From: Propionibacteriaceae bacterium UBA6122
GTDB lineage: Bacteria; Actinomycetota; Actinomycetes; Propionibacteriales; Propionibacteriaceae
Direction of reading: 5' to 3'
DNA: 21,974 nt
NCBI GenBank assembly: GCA_002428365.1
Contig: DIVW01000008.1
Coordinates: 1 to 21,974, forward strand
The position numbers and the translations under genes are program-made. The notes under the pieces were generated by a model, which saw only the letters and a program-made list of their open reading frames with translations, made no database searches and had not been told where the DNA came from. Below, one piece after another: positions 15,255 through 21,856 of this stretch. The stretch's first letter is position 1. Every line of letters begins with the position of its first letter.

Positions 15255-15284
15255 CAGCTGAAGAAGTCCTATCGATTGGGGATC
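15255..15284 (+). repeat. Duplicated 30-bp leader, copy 2
   Basis: Matches copy 1 at 29 of 30 positions (C in place of T at the fourth base). The preceding TAGCAT box at 15240-15245 is the likely -10 element; its distance to the start codon equals that in copy 1. Confidence 0.8.
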
Positions 15285-15286
15285 CC

Positions 15287-15883
15287 ATGCGTACCACCCC
15301 AAAGCTTGTTACCCCGGCCGCCCTCGCTGCGGCCCTGCTGGCGCTGAGTGCCTGCACTACCCCAACGCCGAAACCTACGGCCGCACCACCGACCTCGGCG
15401 GGCCCCGCCACTGCCAGTTCTTCACCGTCAGCTCCGAGTGGCGACACTCTCGGCCCGCTCGGCTACGGCGCGCTGAAGCTGGGCGCCACCAAGGCCGAGG
15501 CGAAGGCATCCGGGCTCGTCGAAGGCATTTCTGGCACCGAAGGTGAGTGCGGCGGCCCAGCCGACGGACACCTGATTGGCGCTCCGTTGGAGCCGGACGG
15601 CGACTACGCCCGGGGCAATCTGGTCTTCTCCGTGACCACCGGGAAGCTGGTGTACATCGACGGCCTCGACAATACGGCTACCCCGGAAGGCATCAAGGTC
15701 GGCAACACCTTGGCCGAACTCAAGGCCGCCTTCCCCAAGCTGGCCGAGGACTTCGACACCGATGGGAGCGGCTTCAATACCGAGGTGCCCACCAATCCCA
15801 AGGCGTACTACGACTTCACCGTGGTTGACGGAAAGGTCTCGTCGCTGGCCCTGATCGCCAGCGACCAGGACTGCTTCGACTAA
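15287..15883 (+). CDS. Secreted lipoprotein, paralog 2 of a tandem pair
   Basis: Like its upstream neighbour this is a 198-residue lipoprotein with an almost identical first part (MRTTPKL, lipobox LSAC, then LGPLGYGALKLGATKAEA). The segment GTEGECGG and the closing Asp-Gln-Asp-Cys are also kept. The linker and the region between the two Cys residues (PDGDYARGNLVFSV, FDTDGSGFNTEVPTN) differ much more, so the copies have diverged in what they may bind. The nearly unchanged leader suggests common control. The partner and ligand are unknown. The gene is followed by a repeat-filled region. Confidence 0.85.
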   Translation: MRTTPKLVTPAALAAALLALSACTTPTPKPTAAPPTSAGPATASSSPSAPSGDTLGPLGYGALKLGATKAEAKASGLVEGISGTEGECGGPADGHLIGAPLEPDGDYARGNLVFSVTTGKLVYIDGLDNTATPEGIKVGNTLAELKAAFPKLAEDFDTDGSGFNTEVPTNPKAYYDFTVVDGKVSSLALIASDQDCFD

Positions 15884-15915
15884 TCGGTCCGCCCGGACAG
15901 CGCCACCGCCCCGCA

Positions 15916-16127
15916 GGCTTCGACGGGCTCAGCCAACTTCAGGCTTCGACAGGCTCAGCCAACTTGGCTTCAGTTCCCTGAGCAACCCACCAGTTCCCTG
16001 AGCTTGTCGAAGGGCCAACTCTCTGCGGCTTCGACAGGCTCGGCCAACTGGGCTCGCCCCCACCCGCTCCCTCAGCACCCCACCCGTCCCCTGAGCAACC
16101 CACCAGTTCCCTGAGCTTGTCGAAGGG
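15916..16127. repeat. Dispersed inverted-repeat family (TTCGACAGGCTCAGCC type)
   Basis: Three copies of GGCTTCGACAGGCTCAGCCA (near 15916, 15942 and 16027, with one or two changes) face two copies of the inverse form CAGTTCCCTGAGCTTGTCGA (15991 and 16104). Each inverse copy is preceded by a shorter piece (TCCCTGAGCAACCCACCAG or close to it), so a block of about 40 bp is itself repeated. Paired copies can fold into hairpins. I recall similar intergenic elements from many high-GC genomes. No transposase is present. Confidence 0.8.
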
Positions 16128-16142
16128 TTGCCCCGCCCGACT

Positions 16143-16155
16143 GGCAGACTCTGCC
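16143..16155. promoter_or_regulatory. Palindrome GGCAGACTCTGCC directly before a start codon
   Basis: GGCAGA and TCTGCC form a perfect inverted repeat around one C and end 2 bp before the ATG of the hydroxyacid dehydrogenase. It replaces a ribosome-binding site, so it could be an operator or a hairpin controlling translation. Confidence 0.35.
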
Positions 16156-16157
16156 TC

Positions 16158-17075
16158 ATGCTGACCGTCACTGTGCCGGACGCCGATCTGCTCGAACGGC
16201 TGGCTGATTTGAGCGATCGGGTTGAGTTTGTCATTTGGGATCTGCTCACTCCCCTGCCAGCCGAGGTGGCCGAGCGGGTGCAGGTGGTGCAGATCGGGCA
16301 CTACTGGGGCTCCCCGGATCGCTGGCGGCGGCTGCCGGAGGCCACCAAGCTGCGCTACGTGATGCTGCCGTCGGCTGGCTATGAACATGCCGTGCCGCAC
16401 CTGCCTGCGGGCGTAACCCTCTGCAATGGCCGCGGCGTGCATTCGACCGGCACCGCCGAGCTGGCGGTGGGGCTGATCCTGGCCTCCCAGCGCGGACTGA
16501 TGGCCGCCATCGACGCCCAGCGCGAAGGCCGCTGGCACAACCCGGAGTTGCCGTCCCTGGCTGACCATCGGGTGCTGGTGATTGGCGCCGGGTCGGTTTC
16601 GGATGCGGTGGTGGCGCGGCTGCGTCCCTTCGAAGTGGAGTTGACCGTGGTCGGCCGCACCGCCCGTCCGGGCATCCACGCGGTGAGCGAACTGCCGGCC
16701 CTGCTGCCGTCCGCCGACGTGGTGGTGCTCACCGTGCCCTACTCCCCCGACACCCATCATCTGCTGGACGCGGACGGGCTGGCTGCCCTGCCCGACGGCG
16801 CTCTGGTGGTGAATGTGGCCCGCGGGCGAGTGGTCGACAACGACGCCCTGCTGGCCGAGCTAGTGGCCGGACGGTTGCGTGCCGCCCTGGACGTGACCGA
16901 CCCCGAGCCCCTGCCGCCGCAGCACCCGCTGTGGCGGGCACCGAACACGATCATCACCGCCCATCAGGGCGGCAACTCTGAAGCCACCTATCCGCGAGTG
17001 GCCGCGTTGCTGCGGCGCCAACTGGAGCACCTGTTGGCCGGCGAGCCGGTGGAGAATGTGGTGGTAGCGGGCTGA
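16158..17075 (+). CDS. D-2-hydroxyacid dehydrogenase family protein
   Basis: A 305-residue NAD(P)-dependent oxidoreductase of the D-isomer-specific 2-hydroxyacid dehydrogenase family, which reduces 2-keto acids to D-hydroxy acids or the reverse. The nucleotide-binding loop is VIGAGSVSDA (141-150); its third glycine is replaced by Ser, a variation worth noting. Catalytic residues fit the family: Arg222 (NVARGR), Glu250 (DPEP) and His269 (AHQGG). The N-terminal catalytic domain (residues 1-95 with GYEHAVP) is shorter than usual, as in phosphoglycerate-dehydrogenase-like members acting on small or unknown acids. The ATG has no Shine-Dalgarno and is preceded by a palindrome. It stands alone between a repeat region and a small lipoprotein gene. 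The substrate is not known. Confidence 0.9.
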   Translation: MLTVTVPDADLLERLADLSDRVEFVIWDLLTPLPAEVAERVQVVQIGHYWGSPDRWRRLPEATKLRYVMLPSAGYEHAVPHLPAGVTLCNGRGVHSTGTAELAVGLILASQRGLMAAIDAQREGRWHNPELPSLADHRVLVIGAGSVSDAVVARLRPFEVELTVVGRTARPGIHAVSELPALLPSADVVVLTVPYSPDTHHLLDADGLAALPDGALVVNVARGRVVDNDALLAELVAGRLRAALDVTDPEPLPPQHPLWRAPNTIITAHQGGNSEATYPRVAALLRRQLEHLLAGEPVENVVVAG

Positions 17076-17142
17076 ACTCCGCTCTGGGCTTGCCCGCTGC
17101 CCTATCGTTCAGAAAACGCCTGCGTCGAAGGACGGTGCCCCC

Positions 17143-17514
17143 ATGCCAAGGTTTCTGATTCCGCTATTGCTGGTGCTGAGCCTCAGCTCGCTGACCGGAT
17201 GTGTGCCGGCCGCACCTACCCCAGAGGTACCCGGAGCCGTCAAGTTCCAGACCATCGCGGTGCCGATGGTTGGCGGTTTCTGTAGCTACTTCGCCGAAGA
17301 CCAGCCTGGCAAGCCCTGCGTAGACGGCATGAACAAGGTGTTCGCCGCGCATCCGGAGCTCGCCGATGGCGCCGACAGCAGTCGACTGATCGAGGTGACC
17401 GCGAAGGTGAGCATCGCCTCCCAGACCCGCTCCAACTCGGCCAATCCGCCCCAGACCGCCACCATGACCGTCTGGGTCATCGACCAATTGGTCTCGGCCC
17501 GACGGGTGAACTGA
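17143..17514 (+). CDS. Small secreted lipoprotein, unknown function
   Basis: A 123-residue protein with a clear signal peptide (MPRFLIPLLLVLSLSSLTGC) and lipobox LTGC, Cys20 being the lipid site. The mature part has two further cysteines (GGFCSYF and GKPCVDG) that may pair. I do not recognise the domain. GAAGGA stands 11 nt before the ATG. The stop codon lies only 6 bp from the stop of the convergent tetR gene. Confidence 0.8.
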   Translation: MPRFLIPLLLVLSLSSLTGCVPAAPTPEVPGAVKFQTIAVPMVGGFCSYFAEDQPGKPCVDGMNKVFAAHPELADGADSSRLIEVTAKVSIASQTRSNSANPPQTATMTVWVIDQLVSARRVN

Positions 17515-17520
17515 CCAGCC

Positions 17521-18237
17521 TCAGTCGTTGCCGCGGAAGCCGTCCAGCCCGTTCAGCACCAGGTTGAGGGTGAACTCGAACTCGGATTGGGTGTCGCACA
17601 CCCCGAGCGAGTCAGTCTGGTCATGGGTCACCGAGCCGGCCAGGGCGCCCAGATGCGGGAAGGCTGCCGCCATCGCCGCCATTTCCTCGGCGGTGGTGCC
17701 GTCATCGGCGGCGTCCGGCTCGAAGATCTCCTGGGTGAAGCCCATCAGCATCGACCCCAGGGAATGGATCGCCCGGTGGGCGGTCTCGTAGCTGAAGCCA
17801 GCCTCGATCATGGTGCCCACTAGGGCTTCGAAAACCAGATAGGTGTTGGGCGGGACGACCGCGGTGCCAGCCACCAACGACGGCGCCCACGGGTGGCGCA
17901 GCATCACTTTGCGCGCCCCGAGGCAGCGGGTTCGCACCACTTCGCGCCAGTCAGCCGTGGACGGATTGCTCCCGCTTTGGCTGAGCTCCTGCGGCCCACT
18001 CTGGTCGGCCCCGGCCAGCGTCTCAGCGATGATCTGGTCGATCACCGTCTCGACAAGGCCCGAGAGCAGCTGCGACTTGTCCTTGACGTAGTAGTAGAGC
18101 GACATCGCCTCGCAATCGAGCGCTTCAGCAACCCGTCGCATCGTGACGGCGGCCAAGCCCTCGGCGTCGGCGACGGCGGTGGCTGCGGCCAGGATCCGTT
18201 CGCGGCTGAGCGGGGTCTTGGCGGTTCGTGCGGGCAT
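17521..18237 (-). CDS. TetR-family transcriptional regulator
   Basis: A 238-residue repressor. The N-terminal helix-turn-helix covers about residues 10-56 (LSRERILAAATAVADAEGLA through MRRVAEALDCEAMSLYYYVKDK). The C-terminal ligand domain resembles the TetR_C_1 type, with the RHPWAPSLVAGTAVVPPNTY and HRAIHSLGSMLMGF regions. GGGAGG lies 6 nt before the ATG. It is divergent from the DUF6326 gene, and the 70-bp gap holds a perfect palindrome and a degenerate second copy, so it most likely represses both itself and that gene. The ligand is unknown. Confidence 0.93.
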   Translation of the reverse strand: MPARTAKTPLSRERILAAATAVADAEGLAAVTMRRVAEALDCEAMSLYYYVKDKSQLLSGLVETVIDQIIAETLAGADQSGPQELSQSGSNPSTADWREVVRTRCLGARKVMLRHPWAPSLVAGTAVVPPNTYLVFEALVGTMIEAGFSYETAHRAIHSLGSMLMGFTQEIFEPDAADDGTTAEEMAAMAAAFPHLGALAGSVTHDQTDSLGVCDTQSEFEFTLNLVLNGLDGFRGND

Positions 18238-18249
18238 CTGCCACCTCCC

Positions 18250-18278
18250 TTGCGTTCGGCCATCTTACAACGTACGAT
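18250..18278 (+). promoter_or_regulatory. Putative promoter of the DUF6326 gene
   Basis: TTGCGT-N17-TACGAT has the correct spacing; the -10 matches 4 of 6 bases and the -35 begins TTG. The TetR operator sites overlap and follow the -10, as expected for a repressed promoter. Confidence 0.5.
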
Positions 18279-18296
18279 TCATCTTACGTCGTAAGA
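18263..18296. promoter_or_regulatory. Two TetR-type operator sites
   Basis: TCTTACGTCGTAAGA (18282-18296) is a perfect palindrome around a central T. TCTTACAACGTACGA (18263-18277) is a degenerate copy, 19 bp away centre to centre. Both lie in the divergent control region, so the TetR protein is the obvious binder. Confidence 0.75.
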
Positions 18297-18307
18297 AAGG
18301 ACCTTCA

Positions 18308-18751
18308 ATGACGACCACCACCACTTCCACTGACGCCACCACGGCGACGTCCACCAAGATCGGGCCACGTCAGGTCGTAGCCGCCCTCTGGGTGTTCGTG
18401 ACGCTGTTCTACATCTACTGCGATGTGTTCGGGCTGATGTATCCGCCACACCTGCAGGAGTTCCTGGCCGGGAATGTGGGCGGACTGGTGGTTGACCAGC
18501 AGTTCCTGCTCAACGCCGCCATCTTGATGACCATCCCAATGGCATCGGTGCTGATTTCGCGGATCGCGCCGCACCGCTTCGCCCGCTGGGAGAGCGTCGC
18601 CGCCGGGGCAATCATGACCCTGGTGCAGATCGGCAGCTTCAGCTTCGGTAGCGCCCCCACCTCGTTCTACATCTACTGCTCGATCATCGAGGTTGCCGGC
18701 ACCCTGGCAATCGTGTGGGTGGCCGCGCGCCACTGGAAAGTGGACGCCTGA
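18308..18751 (+). CDS. DUF6326-family membrane protein
   Basis: A 147-residue protein with a Thr-rich cytoplasmic start (MTTTTTSTDATTATST) and four predicted helices (about 24-44, 63-83, 92-112 and 118-138). Features such as LFYIYCDVFGLM, FLLNAAILMTIPM and YIYCSIIEVAGTLAIVWVA match the DUF6326 family as I know it; its function is not established. AAAGGA stands 6 nt before the ATG. Members of this family often sit next to TetR regulators, so it may be induced by a small molecule. No transport motif is visible. Confidence 0.82.
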   Translation: MTTTTTSTDATTATSTKIGPRQVVAALWVFVTLFYIYCDVFGLMYPPHLQEFLAGNVGGLVVDQQFLLNAAILMTIPMASVLISRIAPHRFARWESVAAGAIMTLVQIGSFSFGSAPTSFYIYCSIIEVAGTLAIVWVAARHWKVDA

Positions 18752-19188
18752 GCCTCGGCGCTGCTTTTTACTCGCCGTCCTCGCGCGCCCCAAACCGCCA
18801 AGGAACTGCGCATGGGGAGCGTGCATGGTGCATGGGGACGGTTCCGATGAGCTGCTCATGGGGACAGACCCTGCGGAACCGTCCACGGCGAGCTGAGCGA
18901 GTTGGGGGCGGCTCCCAACATGAGCCGCGCAAGTTAGGGACGGTTCCCACCATGAGCAGCTCTGGTTGGAACCGTCCCCATGAGCCGCGCAGAGGAACCG
19001 TCCCCATGGTTCGGCGACGCGCCTTGGCCGGTCGCCGCCGCCCAGCCGCAGTCGTAATCCACGCACCACCCGCTGGCAACGTCCGACGCTCGACTCGGCC
19101 GCGGAAGTTTTCGCCCTCACCGAACACGGGCTCGCGAGCAGCCGGGCTCCGCTAGGCTCCGATTCGTCCGATCGGCAGGAGGCTTCAG
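18752..19188. other. Gene-free stretch with repeat block before the VIT gene
   Basis: No coding frame is supported. Most of the first 260 bp is taken up by the repeat element described separately. The remainder up to the VIT gene contains a TAGGCT box (19153-19158) that could be its -10, placing transcription start about 24 nt before the ATG. I see no -35. Confidence 0.6.
18831..19008. repeat. Composite GGAACCGTCCCC element with 15-bp inverted ends
   Basis: Five cores alternate in orientation: inverted at 18834, forward and degenerate at 18875 (10 of 12), inverted at 18936 (11 of 12), forward at 18968 and 18994. CATGGGGACGGTTCC begins the element and its exact complement ends it. Between the cores, ATGAGCCGCGCA occurs twice and ATGAGCAGC once. 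The composite shape is that of a REP/BIME or small nonautonomous element. No transposase gene is present. Confidence 0.75.
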
Positions 19189-19932
19189 ATGGCGAAGGAC
19201 AACACTCTGGCTGCTGGCGATCCGGCGGCCTTCCAAGACGCCGAGGCTCAGGCGGGCTCGCACGCGCACCGGCTGAACAGCCTGCGCGCGGCCGTCCTTG
19301 GAGCCAACGACGGCATCGTCTCCACGGCCGGCATCGTGATCGGTGTCGCTGGAGCCACCCAGGACGGGTTCGCCATCTTCGCTGCCGGTATCGCCGGACT
19401 GACTGCAGGCGCGTTGTCGATGGCCGTAGGCGAGTACGTGTCGGTGAGTGCTCAGCGCGACACTGAGGTGGCGCTGCTGGAGAAGGAACGTCGCGAACTT
19501 GAGGAGATGCCCGAGGAGGAACTCCTCGAACTGGCCGGGCTCTACGAGGACAAAGGCCTGAGCGCCGAACTGGCGTTGGAGGTGGCCAAGCAACTGCACG
19601 ATCATGATGCGCTGGCCGCCCATGCCGAGACCGAGTTGGGTATCGACCCTGAGGCATTGACCAACCCCTGGGTGGCCGCGATCTCCTCGGCGGTGGCCTT
19701 CACCATCGGCTCGGCGTTGCCATTGGCCGCCATGATGCTTGGACCCGCCGACATCCGGATCCCGGTGACAGTGGCTGCCGTCGTGGCCGCACTGGTGCTC
19801 ACCGGCTATCTCAGCTCCCGCGCAGGCGGCACCCCCGTGTGGCGCGCGATTGGTCGCAATGTGGCTGGCGGCGTCCTGGCAATGGGCGTCACCTACTGGA
19901 TCGGACGCCTCGTCGGTCACACCCTGGGCTAG
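19189..19932 (+). CDS. VIT1/CCC1-family iron/manganese transporter
   Basis: A 247-residue membrane protein of the vacuolar iron transporter family, which moves Fe2+ or Mn2+ across a membrane, usually out of the cytosol. The family start AAVLGANDGIVSTAGIVIGVAGA is at 34-56, including the conserved Asp41. The second helix has GLTAGALSMAVGEYVSVSAQRD (70-91), the third and fourth elements form an acidic amphipathic segment (92-150, with many Glu residues and EMPEEELLELAGLYEDKG) that in VIT1 binds metal, and three further helices follow (162-184, 192-209, 222-243). GGAGG stands 6 nt before the ATG. A 20-bp duplication overlaps the stop codon. Bacterial members confer metal tolerance; direction and metal are inferred from the family. 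Confidence 0.93.
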   Translation: MAKDNTLAAGDPAAFQDAEAQAGSHAHRLNSLRAAVLGANDGIVSTAGIVIGVAGATQDGFAIFAAGIAGLTAGALSMAVGEYVSVSAQRDTEVALLEKERRELEEMPEEELLELAGLYEDKGLSAELALEVAKQLHDHDALAAHAETELGIDPEALTNPWVAAISSAVAFTIGSALPLAAMMLGPADIRIPVTVAAVVAALVLTGYLSSRAGGTPVWRAIGRNVAGGVLAMGVTYWIGRLVGHTLG

Positions 19933-19951
19933 TCGGTCACACCCTGGGCTA
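19912..19951 (+). repeat. 20-bp perfect tandem duplication across the VIT stop codon
   Basis: GTCGGTCACACCCTGGGCTA occurs twice head to tail, and a 5-bp start of a third copy follows. The first copy holds the last codons and the stop, so the second lies entirely in non-coding DNA and the protein is unchanged. Confidence 0.9.
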
Positions 19952-21024
19952 GTCGGGCCGATGGTCTTCCCTCTCGCCACCAACTCACGGCTGGTGACCT
20001 TCGTCCCCGCCGGCTCAGCCACTTGCGAGCTTTAGCTCTGGACGATCGATGACCCCCCGAGCTGAGGGCTGGCGACAACTCCGGCTGCGCATGCCTGGGC
20101 CACTTTGACCTGGAACTGAATCACCAACACGGCTCCGCAAACCCACACCTCACCCGAGCTCAGGTGAGGACGAAATCACCGAAGAGACCGGATTGAACCC
20201 GTTCAATACATCGATGAATTCTCCCGCCGCCGAAGGATCACCTGCCGGGGTTTTCCCGGAAGCGATCACGGTGACCAACGATGGGCACGAAAGGTTGCAC
20301 TTTCAATGGGCCTTGATTCTCCTCGACGCCCTGGCAGCGCGAAGGCGGGAGAGGGCTCGGGTCAAACGATTACCGCAGGCAGCAATTGGGATCGAGTTTC
20401 CGGGATTTTCGCCCAAACGATGGCCAAAGTTCGCCGAATCGAGCAACGCGCACCGGGATCGCGGCGTGTGGGCGCCGCGACACTAGCCGGTCGCTCCAGA
20501 CCGGCGCCACGACACCTTCGAGACACCCCTCCGGCTGCCGATCTTTGCCGGCATCACCCGGGCAGCCGCAGGTGACTGGGCCAACGAAGCGGCTCCAGGC
20601 CGCGTGCGTCTCCGAGTGGCGTCCTTCACCTGGCCGCTCCGCAGTGATCCGAGCGCTCACACGCGCTCGATCGGCACCGCAGCGCTCAGATCCCGGCCCT
20701 CCTCGTCAAACCGTCCTCCTCGGCGCATCAGTGGGCGGCACCATGAACCGACATGTCCTGACAATTTTGCGAGTACGGAGGATGGGGGTCGGGCCATCAC
20801 CCAAACCGCATTCCTAGACGGGACGCCCGGCACACGCACCGCCGCACAATCTGGGACCCAATCCCCGCCTCAGCGCCGCCTCAGCCCCGACCGGCCACCG
20901 GGAACGGAAATCCGGTGCCAGCAGGAACTTCCAGTAGTGAAAATGTTGGCGAGAATTGCCTCGGATTTGACCCCACAAATGCACCCAAAATCCATCGAAA
21001 CGGGCGGGTGAATCCACAACCGCC
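19952..21024. other. Long gene-free stretch with hairpin clusters
   Basis: No frame on either strand gives a protein I recognise or a good ribosome-binding site with a coherent coding pattern. Structures visible are a 7-bp hairpin at 20148-20169 (CCTCACC/GGTGAGG), and four stems close together: 20461-20478 (GCGGCG/CGCCGC), 20486-20505 (GCCGGTC/GACCGGC), 20532-20568 (CGGCTGCC/GGCAGCCG) and 20589-20603 (GCGGC/GCCGC). Short stems are frequent in GC-rich DNA, so a structured RNA is possible but unproved. Confidence 0.5.
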
Positions 21025-21053
21025 TTTACATCGCCCCAGAATGGGCGTACGGT
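21025..21053 (+). promoter_or_regulatory. Putative promoter of the RTX-like gene
   Basis: TTTACA-N17-TACGGT: the -35 matches five of six consensus bases and the -10 fits TANNNT. Transcription would start near 21060, 28 nt before an ATG with an AGGAGG site and about 157 nt before the ATG of the signal peptide. Confidence 0.5.
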
Positions 21054-21216
21054 CAAATTATTCGACGGGTTCAGGAGGACCTCAAGAATGAGCGGCCTTT
21101 TTGAGTCGCACACCCCCCACCTCCGACCCGTAGACGCCGCGATACCCCCATCGCTGGTGCTGTGCGTGATGAATTTCCGCGTGCTGACATACATAGATCA
21201 ATTGGAAGGTTCTCTC

Positions 21217-21765
21217 ATGAATTTTGGACGCATTTTTGCGACGCTTAGCGCGGTTGGCCTGGCCCTCGTTTGGACCAGCGGATCGGCCGTTGCCACTACC
21301 ACCCCGCAGACAAAGCCGCCCGTCGTATCCGCTCCCTGTGTGGTTGGCCCCGGAGTCGCCCAGACAGCGACCACTGTCACCGGCAGCGCCGGAGACGACA
21401 CCATTGATTGCACCAACGCGAGCCCCGGCAAGACCATCTACGGACTGGCTGGCAACGACACCGTCACCGGCACGGCATACGCCGACAAGATCTACGGCGG
21501 CACCGGCAACGACACGATGACCGGTGGACCGGGCAACGACACCCTCAAGGGTGACGCCGGCAACGACACCGTTACCGGCAGCGCTGGCAACGACAGCCTC
21601 GTCGGCGGCACCGGAGCTGACACGCTCAGCGGCGGCACCGGCAGCGACACCATCAGCGCCGTACCTGCCGACGCCAGCGCCGACATCCTGAATGGTGGAA
21701 CCGAGACTGACACCTGCTCTGCAGTGACTGCAGAAGGCGACACCATCACCGCCTGCGAGAAGTAG
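21217..21765 (+). CDS. Small secreted protein with RTX-like calcium-binding repeats
   Basis: A 182-residue secreted protein. A signal peptide (MNFGRIFATL-SAVGLALVWTSGSAVA) is followed by nonapeptides of the GGxGxDxUx type: GLAGNDTVTG, YGGTGNDTMTG, GGPGNDTLKG, DAGNDTVTG, SAGNDSLVG, GGTGADTLSG and GGTGSDTISA at about 76-147, which in RTX proteins coil into a beta-roll binding calcium. Four cysteines (41, 65, 167 and 180) could form disulfides. It has no catalytic domain and is far shorter than RTX toxins, so a structural or surface role is more likely. GGAAGG lies 7 nt before this ATG. An in-frame ATG at 21088 with AGGAGG would add 43 residues before the signal peptide; the true start is open. 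Confidence 0.82.
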   Translation: MNFGRIFATLSAVGLALVWTSGSAVATTTPQTKPPVVSAPCVVGPGVAQTATTVTGSAGDDTIDCTNASPGKTIYGLAGNDTVTGTAYADKIYGGTGNDTMTGGPGNDTLKGDAGNDTVTGSAGNDSLVGGTGADTLSGGTGSDTISAVPADASADILNGGTETDTCSAVTAEGDTITACEK

Positions 21766-21774
21766 GCCCCAAGC

Positions 21775-21810
21775 CACGGGTCGTGGTACCCCCCGTAACC
21801 ACGGCCCGTG
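21775..21810 (+). terminator. First hairpin after the RTX-like gene
   Basis: A 13-bp stem with one G-T pair (CACGGGTCGTGGT with ACCACGGCCCGTG) around a 10-nt loop, 9 nt beyond the stop codon. It has no T-run and may act with the second hairpin. Confidence 0.6.
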
Positions 21811-21820
21811 ATCTCGGCAG

Positions 21821-21852
21821 ACGGCCCCGACCTGCAACATGGTCGGGGCCGT
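21821..21852 (+). terminator. Second hairpin, likely main terminator
   Basis: A perfect 12-bp stem (ACGGCCCCGACC with GGTCGGGGCCGT) closes an 8-nt loop, followed by TCGCCGTCTCTTT. The tail is itself part of the following tandem repeat. Confidence 0.7.
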
Positions 21853-21856
21853 TCGC

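Noticed and set aside
18305..19657. 450-codon minus-strand open frame across the DUF6326 gene, the repeat block and part of the VIT gene
   Set aside because: It is antisense to two recognisable genes and runs through repeats; Arg/Ser/Pro-rich translation is typical of such shadow frames.
20193..21011. Several overlapping plus-strand frames of 90-145 codons
   Set aside because: None has a good ribosome-binding site or a sequence pattern of a folded protein, and they overlap each other in different frames.
21217..21765. RTX toxin or hemolysin
   Set aside because: Only the repeat segment is present. There is no toxin domain, no acyltransferase and no type I secretion gene nearby, and the protein has an ordinary Sec signal peptide.
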